From the NCBI GenBank assembly GCA_030066475.1, contig JASJBO010000316.1:1-8452 (forward strand): DNA of 8,452 nt, read 5' to 3'. This document shows positions 1 to 5,037 of the stretch, in pieces. A program made the position numbers and the translations under genes. The number at the start of each line of letters is the position of its first letter. The stretch's first letter is position 1. Source of the stretch: Myxococcota bacterium (GTDB lineage: Bacteria; Myxococcota_A; UBA9160; PR03). Under the pieces are notes generated by a model. It saw only the letters and a list, made by a program, of their open reading frames with translations, did not search any database and was not told the DNA's origin.

Positions 1-103
1 CCGCCACGCGCCAGCCCAGCGCGCCGAGCGCGCGGGCAATGGCCGCGCCGATCCCGGCCGAGGCGCCCGTCACCAGCGCGGTGCGCGGCGCCTCGCCACT
101 CAC
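1..103 (-). CDS. Short-chain dehydrogenase/reductase (SDR), N-terminal part only
   Basis: Only the first 34 residues lie in the window; the gene continues beyond position 1. The reading begins at a GTG (103-101) as MSGEAPRTALVTGASAGIG, followed by AAIARALGALGW. The TGASAGIG stretch at residues 12-19 is the TGxxxGxG cofactor-binding motif of classical SDRs, preceded by the expected hydrophobic first beta strand (TALVTG). Such enzymes are cytoplasmic NAD(P)-dependent oxidoreductases acting on alcohols or ketones. The substrate cannot be told from this fragment. Its start overlaps the stop of the upstream P450 gene by four bases (GTGA), so the two are almost certainly co-transcribed and translationally coupled. 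The SDR may oxidise or reduce a product of the P450 reaction (inference). Confidence 0.85.
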   Translation of the reverse strand, partial: MSGEAPRTALVTGASAGIGAAIARALGALGWRVA

Positions 104-1278
104 CGGCCGAACTCGAGCGGCAGCGCCGCGAAGCCGCGCACGTTCACCGAGTGCACGCGCTCGATGCCGTCGGGCCGCACCTCGTAGTCGGCCATGCGGC
201 GCCAGACCTCCTCGAGCGCCACCCGCGCCTCGAGCCGCGCCAGCGCCGCGCCCAGGCAGAAGTGCGTGCCGTAGCCGAAGGAGAGGCTGGCGCGCGTGTC
301 GCGCTCGATGTCGTACTGGTCGGCGTCGGGGAACACGCGCTCGTCGCGGTTGGCCGAGCCCACCAGCAGCACCAGCCGGTCGCCGGCGCGCAGCTTCTCG
401 CCGTGCAGCTCCACGTCCTCGGTCACCGTACGGGCCAGCGCCTGGGTGGAGTTGTCGAAGCGCAGCGTCTCCTCGACCCAGCGCGGAATGAGGGAAGGGT
501 CGCGCCGCACCTTGTCGCGCTCGGCGGGATGCCGCCACAGCCAGTAGAGCGCGTTCGCGAGCAGCTTCGTCGTCGTCTCGTTGCCCGCGATGATCATGAG
601 GAAGAGAAACCCGATCACCTCGCGGTCGCTGAGCCGATCGCCGTCGATCTCGGCCGCCAGCAGCGCGCCGGTCAGGTCGTCGCGCGACTGCTTCCGCCGG
701 TCCTCCACCAGCGCCGCGAAGTACGAGAGCAGCTTCGCCGCCGCCTCGAGCGCCCCGGGCGGCACGTCGGTGCTGCCCTCCTCACGGTGCACCACCAGGT
801 CGGCCCAGGTACGCAGATCGGCGCGGTCGGCCTCGGGCACCCCCAGCATCTCGCTGATCACGTCCATCGGCAGGCGCCCGGCGAAGTCGCCCACGAACTC
901 GCAGCGCCCGGCGTCGACGAAGCGCTCGAGGTGCTGGATCGCGATCTCGCGCACGCGCGGCTCCAGGTCGGCCACCCGCCGCGGCGTGAACCCGCGCGAC
1001 ACCAGCGCGCGCATGCGCGTGTGGCGCGGCGGATCCATCGCCAGGAACGACATCGTCGCCGAGGCGCCGGGGTGCGAAGCGCCGCGGTCGAGCGACACGC
1101 CCTCCGCGCTCGAGAAGCGCCGCGCGTCCTTGAACCCCGCGTGCACGTCGGCGTGCCGCGAGAGCGCCCAGAAGCCGAGCTTCTCGTTCCGGTAGACGGG
1201 CGCCTCGGCGCGCAGCCGCGCGTAGATGGGGTAGGGGTCCTCGTGGGTCTCGTAGGCGTAGGGGTCGTACTCGACCAT
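100..1278 (-). CDS. Cytochrome P450
   Basis: A 392-residue soluble bacterial-type P450 (no membrane anchor), about the usual length. Visible landmarks: the I-helix oxygen-activation motif AGNETT at about residues 231-236, the K-helix ExxR (EETLR, about 269-273), and the heme-binding loop FGYGTHFCLG with the axial cysteine at about residue 341. It would catalyse an NAD(P)H-dependent monooxygenation using separate redox partners, which are not encoded here. I place the start at the ATG at 1278 (MVEYDPYAYETHEDPYPIYARL), which is where bacterial P450s of this type normally begin. An upstream in-frame ATG at 1350 would translate through the palindromic operator and gives no P450-like sequence. No clear ribosome binding site precedes 1278. 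The gene leads an operon with the SDR. An operator-like palindrome 18 bases upstream is shared with the tetR gene, suggesting TetR control. The substrate is unknown. Confidence 0.93.
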   Translation of the reverse strand: MVEYDPYAYETHEDPYPIYARLRAEAPVYRNEKLGFWALSRHADVHAGFKDARRFSSAEGVSLDRGASHPGASATMSFLAMDPPRHTRMRALVSRGFTPRRVADLEPRVREIAIQHLERFVDAGRCEFVGDFAGRLPMDVISEMLGVPEADRADLRTWADLVVHREEGSTDVPPGALEAAAKLLSYFAALVEDRRKQSRDDLTGALLAAEIDGDRLSDREVIGFLFLMIIAGNETTTKLLANALYWLWRHPAERDKVRRDPSLIPRWVEETLRFDNSTQALARTVTEDVELHGEKLRAGDRLVLLVGSANRDERVFPDADQYDIERDTRASLSFGYGTHFCLGAALARLEARVALEEVWRRMADYEVRPDGIERVHSVNVRGFAALPLEFGR

Positions 1279-1295
1279 CGCGGCCACGATGCCGC

Positions 1296-1321
1296 ATTTA
1301 CATATTGCATGCAATGTAAAT
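1296..1321. promoter_or_regulatory. Probable TetR operator, copy 1 (P450 promoter)
   Basis: A 26-bp imperfect palindrome: left part ATTTACATATTGC, right part ATGCAATGTAAAT, with one base of offset between the arms. It begins 18 bases upstream of the P450 start codon. On the minus strand it includes a -10-like TATGTA (1304-1299). An ungapped comparison by eye gives 21 of 26 identical positions with a second copy at 2316-2341 in front of tetR. A shared palindrome at a TetR-family gene and a nearby enzyme operon is the standard arrangement for such repressors. The binding itself is inferred. Confidence 0.65.
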
Positions 1322-1368
1322 GGCTCCTGGAAGGCGGGGCGCAAGGGCAACCGTCTGCTGCGCGGGAC

Positions 1369-1899
1369 CTACTCTCGAAGTTCCTCCTGGAAGCGTCGGA
1401 ACTTCTCGAGCGACCGCTCGCTCCTCGACCAGCGCTCGATCCTGGCCAGGTCGACCGCATGGAGACGCGCGACCGCGAGGGCCTGGTCGAGACACTGCGG
1501 GTCGTCCCAGTGGTAGAACCCGGCGAGTCGGTCCATGACGCACTCGGTGGGGGCAAGCAGGCGGAGCGTTCCCAAGCGGGTGCGGAGCTCGGCGAACTGG
1601 CGTACGACCGATTCTCCGACCTGGACGGGTCCAGGAGGAAACTCGACCCAGAAGGCCGAGCTCGGATGGACCCAGTGGCGCCCCTGCCTGCGGAAGCCGA
1701 GCTCTTCCATCACGGCGTCGACCCTGCGAGCCACGCCGTGGCGCACGAAGTCCAGATCGAAGGACTCGTAGGCGTTGTCCGAGTAGATGGAGACGACCGC
1801 TCCGCCCGAGAGAACGACCGGGATCCCGGCGCGATCGAGCGCCTCGCAGACCAGCGCTGCGACTTCCTCGCGCGCGTGGTCTCGCGAGATCCGGGTCAC
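1369..1899 (-). CDS. AbiEii-like nucleotidyltransferase-fold protein, probable toxin partner
   Basis: A 176-residue protein starting at GTG (1899-1897), which overlaps the stop codon of the upstream winged-helix gene by four bases (GTGA). A longer in-frame reading from 2031 would run through that gene and looks spurious. Residues 31-51 read SGGAVVSIYSDNAYESFDLDF. This is the nucleotidyltransferase signature GG...S.DLD, with D48 and D50 as candidate metal ligands and E86 (FWVEF) as a possible third acid. The pattern resembles AbiEii/MNT-type proteins. A conserved-looking block with PTEC, FYHWDD and IERWS follows to the C-terminus. In AbiE and MenAT systems such proteins are toxins that transfer nucleotides, for example to tRNA, and are paired with a winged-helix antitoxin. 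That this pair works the same way is inference. It is shorter than typical AbiEii proteins, and its target is unknown. Confidence 0.75.
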   Translation of the reverse strand: MTRISRDHAREEVAALVCEALDRAGIPVVLSGGAVVSIYSDNAYESFDLDFVRHGVARRVDAVMEELGFRRQGRHWVHPSSAFWVEFPPGPVQVGESVVRQFAELRTRLGTLRLLAPTECVMDRLAGFYHWDDPQCLDQALAVARLHAVDLARIERWSRSERSLEKFRRFQEELRE

Positions 1900-2228
1900 A
1901 GTGGCTTGCCGGACCGCCGCGGCCGGCGACGCTCGCTGAAGTAGCGACGCCGCTCGGAGGACGGGAGCGACGAGAGGGTCTTGCGAAGGATCGCGCGAAC
2001 CTCTTTGAGAACGAAGTAGCGCGGGTTCCATGTAAACAGCAGCGTCCGCCCCTGTCGGTGACTGACCAGCAGGCCGGCCGCCTCGAAGCGCTTGAGCTGC
2101 GCGAGCGCCATGCTCACCGAGACGTCGTCGAAGCAGGCGGCGATGGCGCGCGCATAGCCCTCTCCGTACTGCTCCAAGTAGAGCAGGACCTTCTCGGCGG
2201 TCCGATTCCCGAGCAGACCCTCCAGCAT
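1896..2228 (-). CDS. Small winged-helix DNA-binding protein, probable antitoxin/autorepressor
   Basis: A 110-residue protein beginning MLEGLLGNRTAEKVLLYL. The region at about 22-58 (GEGYARAIAACF...SVSMALAQLKRFEAAGLLV) reads as an ArsR/MarR-like helix-turn-helix, and the following SHRQGRTLLFTWNPRY as the beta wing. The C-terminal tail (SSERRRYFSERRRPRRSGKPL without its last residues) is very basic and may contact nucleic acid or the partner. It is the first gene of a two-gene unit, overlapping the nucleotidyltransferase-fold gene by four bases, so production of the two is coupled. A 16-bp perfect palindrome 15 bases upstream is the likely autoregulatory site. No ribosome binding site is visible before the ATG, and the predicted transcript start lies only about a dozen bases upstream, suggesting a very short leader. 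The DNA-binding fold is fairly sure; the antitoxin role is inferred from context. Confidence 0.8.
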   Translation of the reverse strand: MLEGLLGNRTAEKVLLYLEQYGEGYARAIAACFDDVSVSMALAQLKRFEAAGLLVSHRQGRTLLFTWNPRYFVLKEVRAILRKTLSSLPSSERRRYFSERRRPRRSGKPL

Positions 2229-2243
2229 GATCGTACTGATTAG

Positions 2244-2259
2244 CAGATCATATGATCTG
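2244..2259. promoter_or_regulatory. 16-bp perfect palindrome over the -10 of the winged-helix gene
   Basis: CAGATCATATGATCTG is identical to its reverse complement. Read on the minus strand it contains TATGAT (2252-2247), one base from the consensus -10 element, placing transcription start near 2240 for the gene starting at 2228. No good -35 at the normal distance is visible (TGGACT at 2272-2267 is too close), so the promoter may need help or be weak. A perfect palindrome covering the -10 is what an autorepressing winged-helix protein would bind. Confidence 0.6.
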
Positions 2260-2315
2260 GAATCCAGTCCATTGGTTCGATCTGACGGCGCCCGTGCTTA
2301 GGATGCGGGGGCCCT

Positions 2316-2341
2316 ATTTGCATATTGCCCGTAATGTAAGT
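2316..2341. promoter_or_regulatory. Probable TetR operator, copy 2 (tetR promoter)
   Basis: A second copy of the P450-promoter palindrome: left part ATTTGCATATTGC, right part GTAATGTAAGT, 30 bases before the tetR ATG. It keeps the same outer half-sites and spacing as the copy at 1296-1321 and differs mainly in the centre (positions 14, 15 and 17 of 26). Its placement suggests autoregulation by TetR. Confidence 0.6.
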
Positions 2342-2370
2342 CGCTCTTAGCCTCGGCATCGAGGAGGCCC

Positions 2371-3036
2371 ATGGCGGAGAGCAGCCCCCTCCCGCGAGCC
2401 CGAGCACCTCGGAGTCCCCAGCCGCGTCGCACTCACGCCGAGCGCACGGCCGAGACGCGCGCCCGCGTGATCGCCGCCGTCGTCGAGAGCATCGCCGAGG
2501 TGGGCCTGACCCGGACCAGCGCCAGCGAGATCACCAGCCGCGCCGGCGTCACCTGGGGCGCCGTGCAGCACCACTTCGGCAGCAAGGACGCGCTGCTCGT
2601 CGCCGTCCTCGACGACTCGTTCGAGCGCTTCGCCGAGCGCCTGGCCGACGTCCCGCTCGAGGGCGTCCCGCTCGCCGAACGCGTCGACCTCTTCCTCGAC
2701 CGCGCCTGGCAGCACTTCCACAGCCAGCACTACCGCTCGACCTTCGAGATCCTGCTCCACCACCTGGCCCGCCACGACCTCCCCGAGGCCCCCGCCTGGC
2801 GCGAGCGCATGCTGACCGCCTGGGACCGCGTCTGGCAGTCCCTCTTCGCCGACACCCGCCTCCCGCGCCGCCGCCGCACCGAGCTGCAGCACTACACCGT
2901 GTCGGTGCTCTCGGGGCTCGCCTCGACGCTCGTGCTCGAGGGGCCGGAGGCACGGCTGCGGCCGCGGGAGCTGGGGCTGCTGGCGGAGACGCTGGTCCGG
3001 GAGCTGACCCGGCCGGCCGAGGCCCGCAAGCGCTAG
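2371..3036 (+). CDS. TetR/AcrR-family transcriptional regulator
   Basis: A 221-residue protein with the classical TetR N-terminal DNA-binding domain. After a disordered, Pro/Arg-rich leader (about 1-22) comes ETRARVIAAVVESIAEVG, then the helix-turn-helix TSASEITSRAGVTWGAVQHHF at about residues 49-69, followed by GSKDALLVAVLD leading into the ligand domain. The C-terminal two thirds is helical and variable, as usual for the ligand pocket, and does not reveal the inducer. The start is supported by GAGGAGG at 2361-2367, three bases before the ATG. An operator-like palindrome lies directly upstream and recurs at the P450 promoter, so the protein likely represses itself and the P450-SDR operon until a substrate-like molecule binds (inference). 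The gene ends 13 bases before a tRNA gene on the same strand. Confidence 0.92.
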   Translation: MAESSPLPRARAPRSPQPRRTHAERTAETRARVIAAVVESIAEVGLTRTSASEITSRAGVTWGAVQHHFGSKDALLVAVLDDSFERFAERLADVPLEGVPLAERVDLFLDRAWQHFHSQHYRSTFEILLHHLARHDLPEAPAWRERMLTAWDRVWQSLFADTRLPRRRRTELQHYTVSVLSGLASTLVLEGPEARLRPRELGLLAETLVRELTRPAEARKR

Positions 3037-3049
3037 GATCTGCCACCGC

Positions 3050-3126
3050 GCCCCGGTAGCTCAGGTGGATAGAGCAGCGGATTTCTAATCCGCGGGTCGG
3101 GGGTTCGAGTCCCTCCCGGGGCGCCA
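3050..3126 (+). tRNA. tRNA-Arg (anticodon TCT)
   Basis: A complete 77-base cloverleaf. Acceptor arm GCCCCGG (3050-3056) pairs with CCGGGGC (3116-3122). The D stem is GCTC/GAGC (3059-3062 with 3072-3075). The anticodon stem GCGGA/TCCGC (3077-3081 with 3089-3093) encloses loop TTTCTAA with anticodon TCT at 3084-3086. The T arm is GGGGG-TTCGAGT-CCCTC with one G-U pair. The discriminator is G3123 and CCA is encoded (3124-3126). It reads AGA, and by wobble AGG. tRNA-Arg genes are frequent integration sites, and the sequence directly downstream looks accessory. No terminator with a T-run is visible after it. Confidence 0.97.
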
Positions 3127-3278
3127 GGGAATTCGGGTCCATCCAGGACACAGGGCTGAAAGCTCAGCACTCGCAGTGCCGCAGGAGACGGAGCGGAACC
3201 CGGGACCTCGTAACGCGCGAGGCTAGCTCCGCTGCCTCGGCGGCGTGCTCCCGATACTCACTGAATGCAGTGGCATTG

Positions 3279-3419
3279 ATTCACGACCAGCGCGGCAGAC
3301 GAGTGCTCGGCGTGGAGCTTCGGCGGAAGCTCCTCTCCCCCTCGCTTCCGCAGCTCGAGTTCGTCTCCGCCCGCCTTCTCGAGATCCCTGCTCACGAGGT
3401 CCATGTCGATCCCTGGCAC
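3279..3419 (-). pseudogene. Possible relic of a gene ending in an SSAALVVN motif
   Basis: A minus-strand reading gives VPGIDMDLVSRDL, then EKAGGDELELRKRGGEE, then LPPKLHAEHSSAALVVN, followed by six unrelated residues and a stop at 3258. The KLHAEHSSAALVVN segment looks like the N-terminal part of a family of uncharacterised nuclease-like proteins (similar to PGN_0703-type putative restriction endonucleases) in which an HSSAALxVN motif occurs early. That recollection is from memory and unverified. Nothing downstream in any frame continues the protein before the tRNA, so if real this is a truncated 5' remnant. The upstream part of the same reading frame (to 3632) looks unstructured. Confidence 0.3.
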
Positions 3420-3564
3420 CCGGACGTCCTCGGGGCGACGCAGGTGTTTTGGGTAGCCGGCGCCCCCCGGGGGTAGCGAGTTGGGGGATCCGAATCGGGC
3501 CTCAGAGAGCTTCGGGGCCAGTTCGCGTAGGCGCTGAGGCCCCGCTGGGGGGACGATGAGGAGA

Positions 3565-3604
3565 TTGCGTTTCGACTGCGGTTGCGTTTTGGTTGCGGTA
3601 AATT
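3565..3604 (+). promoter_or_regulatory. Direct repeats and putative -10 before the antitoxin gene
   Basis: TTGCG occurs three times (3565, 3582, 3593), with TTGCGTTT perfectly repeated 17 bases apart and GGTTGCG repeated 11 bases apart, about one helical turn. A -10-like TAAATT sits at 3599-3604, which would place transcription start at about 3611, exactly at the ATG of the next gene. That gene has no ribosome binding site, so a leaderless message is plausible. No good -35 is seen at the standard spacing. The repeats are candidate binding sites for the HTH antitoxin. Confidence 0.35.
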
Positions 3605-3610
3605 CCGCGG

Positions 3611-4459
3611 ATGGCCAGGACCGACGCTGCAAAGGTCCTTCTGCACGCGAGGGATCCCGACAAGGTCCTCGAGGCGTGCGCTTCGTTCGCGAACAAGGAA
3701 CTCGCCGAGCTCGATCACATCGTGGCTGCTGCCCTTGCGGGAAAGCCGTCAGCGATCCATGGATACGTAGAGACGTCTCGGAGACTCATCCACCTCCTTC
3801 TCGCCGGAGTCCACGAGGAGCAGCCGGATGTAGTGATTGCCACAGCGACTGGGTTGGCCGCGACCGACGTCGAGCAGCGCCCAGTGAATTTCCTCGAAGC
3901 GTATCTCGAGCTCGGAGCGCTCGAGGCCCCGTTCTCTCCCTGGGTGAGCCGGTACGGACCCGGCAAGGGAAGCGCTCTGTTCCTCGTGTCGCGATTCAGA
4001 ACAGCAGTCCCCGGGGCGGGTCCACTCCTTGTCTCCAAGCGGGAGGCCCTGCTTCCCCATTGGCAGGCAGTCGGTCCTGAGGAATTCGCTCGCTTCGTAC
4101 GAAGAGTGAGCGAGCTACTCACAGTCTGGTCCGACTCGGTTCCCCAGCTCGAACAGGTCAAGCACCTCTTCGGGTTGAGCAACTCCGAGCTGGGACGACT
4201 ATTCGGCGCCTCGAGACAGGCTGCAACCACGTGGTTGGCGAAAGGCGTCCCTCCCGCTCGGCTTCCCAAGCTGAATACGGTCGCCAGAATCGGGGATCTC
4301 TTGCAGAGGAAGCTGAAGCCGGGACGGGTCCCCGCCGTAGTTCGCAACAGGGCTCCTGCCTATGATGGCCGGACCATGCTGGATGTGATTGCTGACGACG
4401 ATCACGACATGCTGCTCGACGACGTGCGTGCGACATTCGATTGGGCGGCCACTGCTTGA
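3611..4459 (+). CDS. HTH/ParS-like antitoxin with long N-terminal extension, partner of RES toxin
   Basis: A 282-residue protein. The last 100 residues (about 183-282) carry the recognisable part: FGLSNSELGRLFGASRQAATTWLAKGV, written in two halves as FGLSNSELGRLF and GASRQAATTWLAKGV, reads as an Xre-type helix-turn-helix. The tail APAYDGRTMLDVIA...MLLDDVRATFDW resembles the C-terminal toxin-binding segment of Xre/ParS/MbcA antitoxins (DUF2384-like), which typically has GRTPLELL-type sequence. The first 180 residues are mostly predicted helical, match nothing I recognise, and make the protein about twice the length of ordinary ParS/MbcA antitoxins. Its stop overlaps the TTG start of the RES-domain gene (TTGA), so translation is coupled. 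By family it should bind and block the toxin and repress the operon. The ATG at 3611 lacks a ribosome binding site. Codon use is less GC-biased than in the flanking genes, suggesting acquisition. Confidence 0.78.
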   Translation: MARTDAAKVLLHARDPDKVLEACASFANKELAELDHIVAAALAGKPSAIHGYVETSRRLIHLLLAGVHEEQPDVVIATATGLAATDVEQRPVNFLEAYLELGALEAPFSPWVSRYGPGKGSALFLVSRFRTAVPGAGPLLVSKREALLPHWQAVGPEEFARFVRRVSELLTVWSDSVPQLEQVKHLFGLSNSELGRLFGASRQAATTWLAKGVPPARLPKLNTVARIGDLLQRKLKPGRVPAVVRNRAPAYDGRTMLDVIADDDHDMLLDDVRATFDWAATA

Positions 4460-4983
4460 CCTTGCTCTTGATCTTGCGGGGCGGCGCGTACCATCGAGTC
4501 GCCGACCCGAGCTGGGAACAGCCACTCGATGGCAGCTACTCGATGGAGCGCGGAGGGAGATGGAATCCTCCGAATCGCTTCCCTGTCGTCTACCTGAATG
4601 CGAGCATCGAGACCGCGAGAGCAAACGTCGCCCTGCGCTTCGAGGGGCGCCCCTTCGCTCCGGAGGATCTCGATCCGAATGAAGCACCTGTCCTGGTCGA
4701 AACTCGGCTAGAGAACGCCCGATTCGTGGACGTCGTAACGGACGGTGGGTGCACGGCTGCTGGTCTCCCGACGACCTATCCCCTGGATGACAGCGGTCAG
4801 CTGATACCCTGGACTCGATGCCAGCCGCTTGGCCAGCGCGCTTGGGACGAGGAACATCCGGGATTGGTATGCCGGAGCGCGGCCGGTAGTGCTTCGGATG
4901 GGGCCGAAGAGCTCGCCTGGTTCGAGCGCGCTGAGCGCCTGATCGTCACCACGGTCACTCCGTTCGAAGATTGGTTCTGGTAG
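4456..4983 (+). CDS. RES-domain toxin (NAD+-degrading family)
   Basis: A 175-residue protein with the RES-family core: R14 (AYHRVADPSW), the GGRWNPP motif at 33-39, and YLNASIETARANV at 46-58. Towards the end come GLVCRSA with the family serine and ELAWFERAERL. RES toxins such as MbcT and ParT consume NAD+ (phosphorolysis) or ADP-ribosylate a target and are neutralised by Xre/ParS-type antitoxins, which fits the gene directly upstream. At the position where MbcT has its catalytic glutamate (VEV after YLA), this protein has asparagine N57 (ANV). I chose the TTG at 4456, which overlaps the antitoxin stop as TTGA and gives a typical N-terminus. TTG at 4441 and several later TTGs are alternatives, and no strong ribosome binding site is present. 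The toxin function is inferred from family and context. Confidence 0.85.
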   Translation: MTLLLILRGGAYHRVADPSWEQPLDGSYSMERGGRWNPPNRFPVVYLNASIETARANVALRFEGRPFAPEDLDPNEAPVLVETRLENARFVDVVTDGGCTAAGLPTTYPLDDSGQLIPWTRCQPLGQRAWDEEHPGLVCRSAAGSASDGAEELAWFERAERLIVTTVTPFEDWFW

Positions 4984-5037
4984 TCAAGATGGTGTGTCGG
5001 GTGCCCGAGATCGTTCCGGGGCGAGGGACGTCGCAAG

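Larger units (their letters stand above)
3127..3610. other. 484-base stretch without an intact gene, between tRNA-Arg and the RES pair
   Basis: No convincing full-length coding region is present on either strand. It contains two small adjoining hairpins (GCTGA/TCAGC at 3155-3168 and GCACT/AGTGC at 3167-3179), another at 3206-3222 (CCTCG/CGAGG), a C6G5 palindrome at 3463-3473, and a possible gene relic on the minus strand (3279-3419). The last 50 bases hold the putative promoter region of the next gene. The hairpins lack T-tracts, so I do not call them terminators. Base composition is more mixed than in the flanking operons. Confidence 0.6.

Noticed and set aside
151..1944. A 597-codon open frame on the plus strand
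   Set aside because: It runs antisense through the P450, the operator and the nucleotidyltransferase-fold gene, with low-complexity composition typical of the opposite strand of high-GC genes.
1900..2031. A longer N-terminus for the nucleotidyltransferase-fold protein starting at 2031
   Set aside because: It would overlap the winged-helix gene by more than 130 bases; the GTG at 1899 with GTGA coupling is the better start.
3451..3477. Duplicated GGGTAGC around a C6G5 palindrome, resembling the tRNA 5' end
   Set aside because: The match to the tRNA needs a six-base insertion and is no longer than expected by chance in GC-rich DNA, so it is not called an attachment site.
4984..5037. Possible bidirectional terminator between the RES and NTPase genes
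   Set aside because: Only a four-base CGGG/CCCG stem with a two-base loop is present and there is no T-tract.
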